From Deltaproteobacteria bacterium RIFCSPLOWO2_12_FULL_60_19 (GTDB lineage Bacteria > Desulfobacterota > Binatia > UBA9968), in contig MGSS01000059.1 of the NCBI GenBank assembly GCA_001798595.1, positions 11,373-46,192 on the forward strand: a stretch of 34,820 nucleotides of DNA, given 5' to 3'. The notes beneath the pieces were generated by a model, which was not told the DNA's origin, searched no databases, and was given only the letters and a program-made list of their open reading frames with translations. Both the position numbers and the translations under genes were made by a program. Of this stretch, positions 7,198-15,368 are shown piece by piece. Every line of letters starts with the position of its first letter. Within the stretch, counting starts at the first letter, position 1.

Positions 7198-9450
7198 TTA
7201 AACTAACCTTCGGATGACCTCGAGCAGATTGCTCTGGTCAAAGCTGCTTTTCACGATATACGCGTTCGCGCCGACGTCGATGCCGCGCTCGCGGTCTTCC
7301 CGGGACTCGAGGGCCGTCACCAGCACCACAGGCACCGCGGACAGTTTCTTGTCCGCGCGGATCCTGGCGGTAAGGTCAAAGCCGTTCATGCGGGGCATAT
7401 CCACGTCCGACACCACGAGATCGAATTCGCCGCCGCGCAGCTGCGTAAAGCCGTCGATGCCGTCGACGGCGGCGGCGACCTGGTATCCCGCGGCCTCGAG
7501 GATATTCTTGACCAGCGCCCGCGCCGTGATCGAGTCCTCCACCACCAACACCGATTTTTTCTCCGCTGGTTCTTTTTCGCCGGGGGCGGCGGCTTCCCGG
7601 ACGGTCGCCGCGCTCAGGCGCACCGCAGATTTCATCAAATCCGGCACGTTGACGACGGGCACGACTCGTCCCGAGCCCAGAACCGTTGCCCCGGCGATAT
7701 TGCGCACGCGGGAAAGTTGCTTGCCCAGGCTTTTCACCAACACGTCCTGCTCGTTCAAGATTTCATCCACCATAAATGCAATGCGCTTCTCCGCCAGACC
7801 GAGAACCAGCGCCGGCGCGGCGTCCGCGGAATCGCCCGTCGCGCGTTTGCGCGGAAGTTCCAAAGCGTCTCCCAGGCGAGCCAGAGGGACCACGTGTCCG
7901 TTGAGTTGGATGGTCTCCCGGTTTTCCGCCGTTCGAATAGAATCCCTTTTGACCTTCAGAGTGCGCTCCACCGAGGCTAGCGGAAGGATGAAGAAATGTT
8001 CGTTGACCCGAACGAGAATTCCCCTGAACGTCGCCAGCGTCACCGGAAGAACAAGCCGGAACGCAGTCCCGGCGTCGGGTTGGCTCTCCATGGAGACTGT
8101 GCCGCTCAGTTTTTCCGCCTTTTCGCGGACAATAGCGAGACCGAGCCCTCTGCCGGAGAGATCGGTGATGATGGGACTGGTGGAGACTCCTGATTGGAAA
8201 ATCAGCGCCAACGCCTCCCGGTCGCTCAGCTTTTCCGCCTCCTCCTGGGAAACCGTCCCAAGCCTCGATGCCGCCGACCTGACCTTCGCAACGTCGATTC
8301 CCGCTCCATCGTCGGCGATCAGCGCCTCGACTTTATTGCCGTCTTTCTGCGAGACGGTGATCCCGACTCTCCCGCGAGATGGTTTCCCTTTTCGCCTTCG
8401 CTCCTCCGGCTTTTCAATGCCGTGATCGATACAGTTTCTAACCAGATGAATCAGGGGGTCTTTGACTTCTTCCAAAATTCTCCTGTCGATCTCGATCTCT
8501 CCCCCTTGGATCGACAGCTCCACCTCTTTTCCCTGCTCCCGGGAGAGGTCGCGGACAAATCTTGGAAAGATCTCCAAAATCGAAGAAAAGGGAAACATCG
8601 ATAGCCGCTTCATCTCCGCCAGGAGGTCGTCAACCAGTCTGCCGAGCGTCCGTTGATCGAGATCCGCCAGCTTCTTCATGCTTGCGAGTTTGGCCTCGAC
8701 CGATGCGGCGGCCCGTTCGTTTCGCTCCACAAGCTCCCTCAACGTCTCAACCTCCGACCGCCGGACCCGGCCCCCCGAAATCCGCCCCTTGATTCTTGCG
8801 CTCTCTCTTTTCCATGCGGCAAGCGCCGCGTTCACTTGGCCGAGCTCCGCGGCGCGCTGGACCGCCGCCAGTTTTGAGGTCAGCAGCTCCTCCGCTTGAA
8901 GCAACAGCGGCCCCAGCTTTGCCGTAGGGATCCGTATCGTATCGGCCATAGGGGGACGGAGGGCCGGCGTCGGATGTTCGTCCTGCGCTATCTGCAAACT
9001 CCGGCCGCCGGTGGCCGGCTCCTCGTCTCTCGGAACCAACCCTCTTGACGCCTCCTCAAGGCGCTGAATGAGATGCTTGAGCTGAGACTCTTCCGAAGCG
9101 GCGCTTGGGCCGCCGCCGGAGGACAGCAATTGACCCAGAGCGTCCACTGCCGGGTGAAGGAGATCGCACAACTCCGGCGATGGGGCTATCGCTTCCTGCT
9201 TTAACGCCGCAAAGATGCCCTCCAGGGATTGGCAGACCGCCTCGATTTCGGTCATGTTTACGGCGCGGGCGGCGCCTTTCAAACTATGCGCTTCGCGAAA
9301 GACCGCTTCCACGATCTGCGTCTGTCTCTCAGCCGCCGGCGTTTTCTCGATTTCCAAGAGCCCGGAGGTGATGGCCTTGAGGTGCTCCTCGGCCTCGGCT
9401 TTAAATGTCGCAAGCAACTCCTTTAGAAAGTCGTCGTCTTTCTTGGCCAT
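7198..9450 (-). CDS. cheA: CheA-type chemotaxis histidine kinase with C-terminal receiver
   Basis: A 750-residue hybrid CheA. P1/HPt spans residues 1-110 with phosphoacceptor H55 in EAHSLKGAARA. A linker follows, then a dimerisation region (about 215-310). The ATPase domain has N-box HLVRNCIDHGIE (335-346), DDGAGID (380-386) and GRGLGL (433-438). A CheW-like P5 domain covers about 471-615 and a receiver 630-750 with D682. There is no recognisable P2 domain. CheA autophosphorylates under control of receptor-CheW complexes and passes phosphate to receivers. A fused receiver is usual in chemosensory systems of alternative function, where it may be output or phosphate sink. It lies 44 bases downstream of a receptor gene and upstream of the PAS kinase. 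Confidence 0.96.
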   Translation of the reverse strand: MAKKDDDFLKELLATFKAEAEEHLKAITSGLLEIEKTPAAERQTQIVEAVFREAHSLKGAARAVNMTEIEAVCQSLEGIFAALKQEAIAPSPELCDLLHPAVDALGQLLSSGGGPSAASEESQLKHLIQRLEEASRGLVPRDEEPATGGRSLQIAQDEHPTPALRPPMADTIRIPTAKLGPLLLQAEELLTSKLAAVQRAAELGQVNAALAAWKRESARIKGRISGGRVRRSEVETLRELVERNERAAASVEAKLASMKKLADLDQRTLGRLVDDLLAEMKRLSMFPFSSILEIFPRFVRDLSREQGKEVELSIQGGEIEIDRRILEEVKDPLIHLVRNCIDHGIEKPEERRRKGKPSRGRVGITVSQKDGNKVEALIADDGAGIDVAKVRSAASRLGTVSQEEAEKLSDREALALIFQSGVSTSPIITDLSGRGLGLAIVREKAEKLSGTVSMESQPDAGTAFRLVLPVTLATFRGILVRVNEHFFILPLASVERTLKVKRDSIRTAENRETIQLNGHVVPLARLGDALELPRKRATGDSADAAPALVLGLAEKRIAFMVDEILNEQDVLVKSLGKQLSRVRNIAGATVLGSGRVVPVVNVPDLMKSAVRLSAATVREAAAPGEKEPAEKKSVLVVEDSITARALVKNILEAAGYQVAAAVDGIDGFTQLRGGEFDLVVSDVDMPRMNGFDLTARIRADKKLSAVPVVLVTALESREDRERGIDVGANAYIVKSSFDQSNLLEVIRRLV

Positions 9451-9465
9451 AACCTGCTCTGTTTC

Positions 9466-9494
9466 GGATTGGGGAGTGCGGATTCCCGCAATCC
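9466..9494 (-). other. Hairpin between receptor gene and cheA
   Basis: GGATTGGGGA (9466-9475) faces TCCCGCAATCC (9484-9494). They form a stem with one bulged base, placed directly after the receptor stop codon and ahead of cheA. There is no T tract, so it is not a strong terminator. It could stabilise or process the transcript between the two genes. It shares ATTGGGGAG with the palindromic insert at 15627-15713. Confidence 0.4.
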
Positions 9495-10265
9495 TTACAC
9501 TTTGTATCGCTCCACCAGCTGCTTGAGTTTTTGCCCCAGTTCGTGCAGGTTCCGCGCCGCCGCCTCAGCCTGTTTGGTGCCGGCGACGTTTTGCGTGGTG
9601 GCCTGTTTGATGCTCTCCATCGCCGCCGCCACCTGATCCATCCCCACGAGTTGCTGCTGGCTCGAAGCGGCGATCTGGGTTGCCGCCTGAGCCGATTCCC
9701 CGATACTCTCCGCCAGTATTCGGATCGACTCGCCCGCCTCGGTGGATTGTTTGACGCCGGCATCCACCGCCTTGGTCCCCTGTTCCGTTGCCAGGACCGC
9801 CGTACCGGTTGCTTTTTGAATGTCAGTGAGGATAGAGCGCACCTGGGCCGTCGCCTGCTTGGACTGTTCCGCCAGGCTCCTGACCTCCTGGGCCACCACG
9901 GCAAAGCCTTTTCCGTGTTCGCCCGCTTTGGCCGCCTCGATGGAGGCGTTGACCGCCAGGAGGTTGGACTGATCGGCCAGATCGTTGACCGTGGCGATGA
10001 TCTCTCCGACGGTTTGGCTCTGCTCGCTCAGCCGCACGATGCTCTCGGCGATGGCTTCCATCTGCTCCCTGATGCGGTTCATTCCCTCGACAGTGTCGTT
10101 CACCGACTTCTTGCCGGTTTGCGAAACCTGCGCCGACTTCTGAGCGGTCTCGGAGACGTACTTCGCTTTTTGGCTGGAGACCTGAGCGGTCTGTTTCACC
10201 TCTTCCACGGTAGTAGTGGTCTGGCTGATGGCTGTTCCGGTCTCCGCCGCTCCGGAGGCGACCTG
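9495..10265 (-). repeat. Receptor signalling-domain repeat, copy 1
   Basis: The 3' 771 bases of this receptor gene align without gaps to 11153-11923. By eye there are 32 amino-acid differences in 256 codons (about 87% identity). One 107-base block, 9922-10028, is identical to 11580-11686. Confidence 0.9.
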
Positions 10266-11132
10266 GGTCGTCGCCGCCAGAATCTCGCTGGCGGAGGAGC
10301 CAAGGACGTTTATCCCCTCGCGGATATTCCCAGTCACCTCCCGGAGACTCTCCACCATCCTGCGGAAGGTCTGAGAGAGAACGCCCACCTCATCGGCTCG
10401 ATGATCGCGGGCCATATTGACGGTAAGGTCGCCCGCAGCGACCAGGTCCGCGATGCGCGACAGCTCGCGCAACGGTCCCGCGATCACCCGCGCCATCGAC
10501 AGCGCCAGCACGATGCCGATTGCCACCGCCACGATCCCGACGAACAGAAAAATGCCAAACAATTGATTTGCCCGCTGCTCGGCGTGGGCCAGGCCGAGGC
10601 GCGCGCCTTCTTCCGACGCCTTGCCCAATTCCTCGGCAATGGCGCGAATCTTCTGCGCCCGCCCCTGCTGCACGCCGACCGCGAACTGCCGCGATGCCGC
10701 TAAATTGCCGGCGAGGATCAAAGGAATGATTTCGGCATCCTTGGTCTGGGCGAATGCCTGCCAGACGGACTTCAGCTCCTCGAGCCGCGACAGCCGGTTG
10801 GGATCGTTCTTCGCCCGCTCCAGGAGGCTGAGCGTGATCCCGTCAATCTGTTTCGAGCGTTCCGCCGCTTGCGCCAACAGGGGATCCTGTTCCGTGCGTT
10901 TGCTCAACAGCTGCGCTTCGAGCATCAACACCCGCATCCCGTTGTAATTGGCGCGCAGAGCCATCAGATCGCGCACGTTGGCGAAGTCTTCTTTGTAGAG
11001 GCGATTCTGCGACTCCAGGATCGTGGCGATTCCGGTGTATGCGGTGGCAATCACCCCTGCGAACAGCGCAAATATCAGACCGAAGCAAACAAACAGCTTG
11101 CCGCGCATTGTAAGATTAAGAAACCATTTCAT
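9495..11132 (-). CDS. Methyl-accepting chemotaxis protein with HAMP domain
   Basis: A 545-residue transmembrane receptor. TM1 is about residues 12-34. A roughly 155-residue helical periplasmic region of four-helix-bundle type follows. TM2 is about 191-213, a HAMP domain about 214-268 (P220, then DEV at 247-249), and the signalling hairpin runs from about 275 to the end. The hairpin tip holds [19 protein letters not shown]. The C-terminus is a plain helix ([10 protein letters not shown]) without a CheR-docking pentapeptide. It should transmit a periplasmic signal to CheA/CheW. Its last 256 codons are nearly the same as those of the next receptor gene upstream. The ATG follows the upstream stop by 20 bases and has AGGGG as ribosome site. 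Confidence 0.95.
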   Translation of the reverse strand: MKWFLNLTMRGKLFVCFGLIFALFAGVIATAYTGIATILESQNRLYKEDFANVRDLMALRANYNGMRVLMLEAQLLSKRTEQDPLLAQAAERSKQIDGITLSLLERAKNDPNRLSRLEELKSVWQAFAQTKDAEIIPLILAGNLAASRQFAVGVQQGRAQKIRAIAEELGKASEEGARLGLAHAEQRANQLFGIFLFVGIVAVAIGIVLALSMARVIAGPLRELSRIADLVAAGDLTVNMARDHRADEVGVLSQTFRRMVESLREVTGNIREGINVLGSSASEILAATTQVASGAAETGTAISQTTTTVEEVKQTAQVSSQKAKYVSETAQKSAQVSQTGKKSVNDTVEGMNRIREQMEAIAESIVRLSEQSQTVGEIIATVNDLADQSNLLAVNASIEAAKAGEHGKGFAVVAQEVRSLAEQSKQATAQVRSILTDIQKATGTAVLATEQGTKAVDAGVKQSTEAGESIRILAESIGESAQAATQIAASSQQQLVGMDQVAAAMESIKQATTQNVAGTKQAEAAARNLHELGQKLKQLVERYKV

Positions 11133-11152
11133 AGGTTATTTTCCCCTGGTTT

Positions 11153-11923
11153 TTACGCCCTATCGTGTTCCACCAACTGTTTTAGCTTCCGGCCGAGTTC
11201 GTTCAGGTTGTGAGCGGCCGTCTCCGCCTGTTTGGTGCCGGCAACGTTTTGCGTGCTGGCCTGCTTAATGTTCTCCATGGCCAAAGCCACTTGATCCATC
11301 CCCACCAGTTGCTGCTGGCTCGAGGCGGCGATCTGGGTCGCCGCCTGGGTTGACTCGGTAATGCTATCCCCCAGCAGCCGGATCGACTCGCCCGCCTCGG
11401 TGGATTGTTTGACGCCGGCATCGACCGCCTTGGTCCCCTGTTCCGTCGCCAGGACCGCCGCGCCGGTGGCTTTTTGAATGTCAGTGAGGATAGAGCGCAC
11501 CTGGGCCGTAGCCTGCTTGGACTGTTCCGCCAGGCTCCTGACCTCCTGCGCCACCACGGCGAAGCCTTTCCCCTGTTCACCCGCTTTGGCCGCCTCGATG
11601 GAGGCGTTGACCGCCAGGAGGTTGGACTGATCGGCCAGATCGTTGACCGTGGCGATGATCTCTCCGACGGTTTGGCTCTGCTCGCTGAGCCTTACGATAG
11701 TCTCAGCCACGGATTCCATCTGTTCCCGGATGCGGTTCATGGCGGCTATGGTCTCGTCCACCGATTTCTTTCCCGTCTGGGAGACCTGCGCGGACCGTTG
11801 CGCGCTTTCGGATACATACTTGGCTTTTTGGCTGGAGACCCCGGCGGTCTGCTTCACCTCTTCCACGGTCGTGGTGGTTTCGCTTACCGCGGTGGCCGTC
11901 TCCGCCGCCCCGGAAGCTACCTG
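11153..11923 (-). repeat. Receptor signalling-domain repeat, copy 2
   Basis: This is the partner of 9495-10265: same length, no gaps, with a 107-base identical block at 11580-11686. The periplasmic halves of the two receptors are not obviously alike, so similarity is confined to the cytoplasmic part. Confidence 0.9.
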
Positions 11924-12613
11924 AGTCGTCATGGCCAATATCTCCGCCGAGGAGGAAGAGAGCCGAGCGATCGCTTCGCGCAATTGTCGCGTGATCGACC
12001 TGGTAAGTTGAAAACCAATGGCGAGGCCGGAAACAATGGCGAGCAACGAGACGGCAACCAACAGAAAAGCGGAGCGGCCGAGTGTTTTTGAAAGATCCTC
12101 GCGTCCCTCGGCGAGACGCTTCTGTTGAAGTTCAATATACTGATCGCATTGGTCCCGTAGCTTAAGCGCGACAGGAAGCAATTCTTTGTCGCTTAGGGCA
12201 ACGGCTTCCTTGCGTTTTTCCTGCTGCAAAAACGCGATGCCTTGTTCTTGTCCCGCTTTATATTTCTTTTGAGTTTCCGCGATTTCCCCCAAGATGCGGC
12301 GCGCGGTCTCGGAGCGGGAAAGAGTTCGGAGTTTTTCAAGCAACGCATCAAACTGGCGCTGGCTGTCACGCAACTCTTTTACAAGTCTACTTTGCTCTTC
12401 AGAGTAGAGAAGCAACCCGCGGAACTGCGCTGTCTGGTCTCTCGCCTCCAGTTTAAGCGCCGTAGCGGTAAGAATAGCCTGCGTATCGACATCCAGAAAC
12501 TCGGTGTAGGCTCCTTCGGCTGTTCTAAAGAGGTAGAAGGCGGCTGCGGTCACAATAAGTAAGAGGATGAGCACGACTACGTAGCCGCCGATAAGTTTTT
12601 TGCCGATGGTCAT
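11153..12613 (-). CDS. Methyl-accepting chemotaxis protein lacking a HAMP domain
   Basis: A 486-residue receptor. TM1 is about residues 8-30, a helical periplasmic domain about 31-180, TM2 about 182-202, and the signalling hairpin about 217-486. Aligned to the neighbouring 545-residue receptor, the sequence passes from a short basic helix after TM2 ([14 protein letters not shown]) straight into [17 protein letters not shown]. About 51 residues that form HAMP in the paralogue are absent. There is no C-terminal CheR-docking pentapeptide. The start is supported by AAGGAGAG 7-8 bases upstream. It lies 12 bases after the cheW stop. It should still engage CheA/CheW, because the hairpin tip is intact, but signal conversion across the membrane must differ. 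Confidence 0.93.
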   Translation of the reverse strand: MTIGKKLIGGYVVVLILLLIVTAAAFYLFRTAEGAYTEFLDVDTQAILTATALKLEARDQTAQFRGLLLYSEEQSRLVKELRDSQRQFDALLEKLRTLSRSETARRILGEIAETQKKYKAGQEQGIAFLQQEKRKEAVALSDKELLPVALKLRDQCDQYIELQQKRLAEGREDLSKTLGRSAFLLVAVSLLAIVSGLAIGFQLTRSITRQLREAIARLSSSSAEILAMTTQVASGAAETATAVSETTTTVEEVKQTAGVSSQKAKYVSESAQRSAQVSQTGKKSVDETIAAMNRIREQMESVAETIVRLSEQSQTVGEIIATVNDLADQSNLLAVNASIEAAKAGEQGKGFAVVAQEVRSLAEQSKQATAQVRSILTDIQKATGAAVLATEQGTKAVDAGVKQSTEAGESIRLLGDSITESTQAATQIAASSQQQLVGMDQVALAMENIKQASTQNVAGTKQAETAAHNLNELGRKLKQLVEHDRA

Positions 12614-12625
12614 GATGGGCTCTCC

Positions 12626-13156
12626 TTAACTCTCTACCTCTTCGCGCACGACGATACTTTCGTCGGTAAGAAGCTTCCCGGCGTCGAGCAGGACGACTCT
12701 CTCCGGCGTCACGCCCCTGAGATACTGTTCTCGGATGCCCGTGAGAGTAGGCAGCGACGGCTGAACGTTCCTGAGCGCGATCCTTCGCATGCCCAGGATG
12801 GCGTCCGCGAGGATGCCGAATTCCATTGCGTGGTTGTGAATGATGACGACCTTGTTCAGGTCCGTAAGCCCTTTTTCCGGCAGGTCGAAGAACTTCTTGA
12901 GGTCGATGACGGAAACGATTTGTCCGCGCACGTTGATGATGCCGAGAACGAAGGGCGCCACGCAGGGCACGGGAGTGAGCTCCTTTAGCGGATAGACCTC
13001 GCGGACGTAAGACGATTCAATGCCGTACCTTTCGTAAGCCAGCTGAAACTCCAGCACCTCGATTTCCTCTCCGGCAGGCGCCTCTCCCTTGGGTTCTCGC
13101 GCAAGCGCTCGCGCCCGCTCCTTGAGGGTGCGCTTTTTATTCTCCGCAGTAGGCAT
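12626..13156 (-). CDS. cheW: CheW-like coupling protein (5' end uncertain)
   Basis: From the first ATG this is 176 residues: a basic leader (KKRTLKERARALAREP) followed by a CheW domain from about residue 30 (EVLEFQLAYERYGI, then GIINVRGQIVSVIDLKKFF). CheW links receptors to CheA. Upstream of the ATG the same frame stays open to 13261 and reads as real protein (AVDWQEIRQRLGAAQEAAEGG), but contains no ATG, GTG or TTG. An AGGA ribosome site sits 8 bases before an in-frame ACG at 13258. Alternatively a GTG at 13265 would be in frame if one A of the AAAAA run were missing. The gene follows cheR and precedes the two receptors. Confidence 0.9.
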   Translation of the reverse strand: MPTAENKKRTLKERARALAREPKGEAPAGEEIEVLEFQLAYERYGIESSYVREVYPLKELTPVPCVAPFVLGIINVRGQIVSVIDLKKFFDLPEKGLTDLNKVVIIHNHAMEFGILADAILGMRRIALRNVQPSLPTLTGIREQYLRGVTPERVVLLDAGKLLTDESIVVREEVES

Positions 13157-13289
13157 CCACCCGCCCTCGGCGGCCTCCTGAGCCGCGCCGAGCCGCTGAC
13201 GGATTTCTTGCCAATCGACGGCGGGTGTCTGTTTAGAGATGCCGGCTTTTTGTTTCGTATGTCACTTCCTCAATACGGCCTCGGGGATC

Positions 13290-14837
13290 TTACGCGTTGA
13301 TTTCCGCGTTCGATCCCTGAACTTTCGCCGATCCAATAATCTCGATCAGCCTGCCCGCAGTCAGGCCGTCGGAGTCGGGCAAAACGTCTTCCGGGCGATA
13401 GGCGCTCAAGCTCGAGAGTGCATTTTCAAAATGCTTGTTCGACTCCTTGAACCTCTCTTGCCGCAGGGCAAGGCTGCCTAACGCAAAATGGGCAAGGGTG
13501 AAGTTCTGATCGAGATATAGCGTGCGCCTGAGCGACGCCATGGCATCCTCGACGGCCCCTCGCTCCTGAAGGATCATGCCTTCCAGAAAGTGAAGAGCCG
13601 GGTTCAACCGGTCTCCCGCCCGGGCCTTTTCGCACCACTCCAGAGCTTCCTGAAGCTTGCCTTGATTGGCATAGAGCCGGGCGAGAAGGGCCATCGCGTT
13701 GGTATCGTCTCCTTTGTCCAGCAGGCGCAAAGAAAGTTTTTCCACAGCTTCCTCATAACGGCCTTGTCCATAGAGTCGGAATGCCTCCGTATAGAGAGGC
13801 GATTGGGATTCATCGAACTTGCGTTCGGCGCCCTCTGTTGCGGGAGCCGCCTCCCGACCGGGCGCGTCTTCTTCCGCCGCTCCTGACGAAAAAACCTCCG
13901 CCGCCGGCCCGGCAATGGCCTCGGCCGGCGCCGGCGGCGAAACGTTCGCCGCCTCCATCGCCCTGGAACCATACGCCTCCGGGCGGCCTGCGCCGGCGTC
14001 CTTTTTATAAAGGATCGCTTCTTCGAGACTGGCCATCGTAAATTGCGAGAAGAGCGCGTGAGAGGCTTCACTCGGACTGGCGATCAGCCATCCGCCGTCG
14101 ACGAGCGCGTCGTGGAACTGACGCACGGTTTGTCTTGCCCGCTCCGGCGCAAAGTACATGAGGACATTGCGGCAAAGGATCAGGTCCATGCCATTGGTGT
14201 TGTTCAGCAGCGACGGATAACCGTCTTCGGCTAAATTGAGGTAAGAGAAAGTGACCATCTTCCTGATTTCAGGCAGGATCTCGTAACGGCTCTCCTTTTG
14301 AAAAAAACATCTCTCCTTGACCCAGCGCGGCGTATCTCGAAAGGACCACTCGCCGTAAGCGCCGTCGGCGGCCTTGCGAAGAAACGAAGGGTTGATATCC
14401 GTTCCCAGGATCGTGATATTCCAATCCCCCAGGTCGGGGATTAACTTGCGCAGTAAAATGGCTATGGAATAAGGCTCCTCGCCGGTGGCGCAACCGGCGC
14501 TCCAGATTCTCAGGCGCCGCTGGCCGCGCCGGCGCGAGCCGATCAAATCGGGAAAGATGTGCTCTTCCAGGGCGGAGAAGGTGTTTTTTTCTCGGAAGAA
14601 ATAGGTCTCCCCGACGGTGAGATGGCTCGCCAGAGTCTCGATCTGTCGTTTCGTCAAAGGCGAAGAGATGAGCCATTGGGCACAGAGCTGCCCGCTGTCA
14701 AAGCCGAACTGCCGGGAGGCCGACTTGATTCCTCGCTCCAGATCCGGCCATCTTTCTTTCGGGAAATACAGCCCCATTTGCGAGGCGATAAAATCGCTGA
14801 AATGCGACAGCACGATGGCGGGTAAGCTTTCAGCCAT
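13290..14837 (-). CDS. cheR: CheR-type receptor methyltransferase with C-terminal TPRs
   Basis: 515 residues from the chosen start. The N-terminal CheR helical domain is about residues 5-80. The S-adenosylmethionine-dependent methyltransferase domain is about 85-280 and shows LRIWSAGCATGEEPYS, TDINPSFL and LILCRNVLMYF. An Ala/Pro/Glu-rich linker covers about 285-345, and two to three TPR-like repeats run from about 345 to 475. It methylates glutamates of the receptors; TPRs on CheR are found in Wsp/Frz-like systems and are thought to control receptor access. An ATG 21 bases further upstream exists, but MAESLPAIV at 14837 is chosen because GGGGAG lies 8 bases before it. It overlaps the cheW stop by 8 bases, indicating translational coupling. 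The receptors lack a docking pentapeptide, so recruitment must differ from E. coli. Confidence 0.95.
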   Translation of the reverse strand: MAESLPAIVLSHFSDFIASQMGLYFPKERWPDLERGIKSASRQFGFDSGQLCAQWLISSPLTKRQIETLASHLTVGETYFFREKNTFSALEEHIFPDLIGSRRRGQRRLRIWSAGCATGEEPYSIAILLRKLIPDLGDWNITILGTDINPSFLRKAADGAYGEWSFRDTPRWVKERCFFQKESRYEILPEIRKMVTFSYLNLAEDGYPSLLNNTNGMDLILCRNVLMYFAPERARQTVRQFHDALVDGGWLIASPSEASHALFSQFTMASLEEAILYKKDAGAGRPEAYGSRAMEAANVSPPAPAEAIAGPAAEVFSSGAAEEDAPGREAAPATEGAERKFDESQSPLYTEAFRLYGQGRYEEAVEKLSLRLLDKGDDTNAMALLARLYANQGKLQEALEWCEKARAGDRLNPALHFLEGMILQERGAVEDAMASLRRTLYLDQNFTLAHFALGSLALRQERFKESNKHFENALSSLSAYRPEDVLPDSDGLTAGRLIEIIGSAKVQGSNAEINA

Positions 14838-15309
14838 TGGTAGCGCTCCCCAGCGCATCGCGCAGACTATGTTCTTCTTCGAGCGACAAGAATGTTTCCA
14901 GATCGTTGATAAGCACTAGACCGTCTTCCAGCTTGGCCACGCCTTCCAGATATCCCGTTCCCGGAACGATCTCGGCCGCATCGATCACTGCGCCTTTGGG
15001 CCGTTCGATCAGGCCGCCGACCGAATCCACCTGCAGAGCGACAAGCCTCTTTGAAGTTTGGGCGATGATTAACTGGTCGGTGAGAGCGATTTCTCGAGCG
15101 GGACGACTGAGCCGCTTGCGGATATCGATGACCGGAACGATCCGCCCCTGAACGTTGACCACGCCGGCCACGATGTCGGGCGCCTTGGGGAGCGGAGTGA
15201 TCTCTACCATGCGGAGTGCTCTTTCCACAACGGGAAGGGGCAGCGCAAAGCGCTGCTCGTCAAGCGAGAAAACGACAAATTGGTCGGACGATTCCAAGAT
15301 TACTTTCAC
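14830..15309 (-). CDS. cheW: CheW-like coupling protein
   Basis: A CheW domain of about 159 residues: FVVFSLDEQRFALPL, then GVVNVQGRIVPVIDIRKRL and a C-terminal LINDLETFLSLEEE. It bridges receptors and CheA. The frame is open to 15408, but the only start there is TTG inside the upstream kinase gene. The GTG at 15309 is chosen because it overlaps the stop of a 17-codon reading frame as GTGA and lies just before the conserved domain. The strongest ribosome site and ATG in the area (TAGGAGAG, ATG at 15359) belong to that other frame, which meets a run of six A before stopping. Leader-coupled initiation, frameshifting or a one-base sequence error are all possible. It overlaps cheR by 8 bases. Confidence 0.88.
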   Translation of the reverse strand: MKVILESSDQFVVFSLDEQRFALPLPVVERALRMVEITPLPKAPDIVAGVVNVQGRIVPVIDIRKRLSRPAREIALTDQLIIAQTSKRLVALQVDSVGGLIERPKGAVIDAAEIVPGTGYLEGVAKLEDGLVLINDLETFLSLEEEHSLRDALGSATNG

Positions 15310-15359
15310 GCTTTTTTGTAAGCCAAAAACCCGCAGCAATCGGCCTGAGAGGCTTGCAT
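15306..15359 (-). CDS. Possible 17-residue upstream ORF coupled to cheW
   Basis: It begins at an ATG with a strong TAGGAGAG site that overlaps the stop codon of the preceding kinase gene, and encodes MQASQADCCGFLAYKKA. Its TGA overlaps the GTG of cheW. It may be a real coupling ORF. It may instead be the true N-terminus of CheW, put out of frame at an A6 run. Confidence 0.3.
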   Translation of the reverse strand: MQASQADCCGFLAYKKA

Positions 15360-15368
15360 CGGTCTCTC

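Noticed and set aside
7214-8425. 403-codon plus-strand frame opposite cheA
   Set aside because: Its composition is Ser/Arg/Pro-rich without any domain, and it lies entirely within a complete CheA coding sequence.
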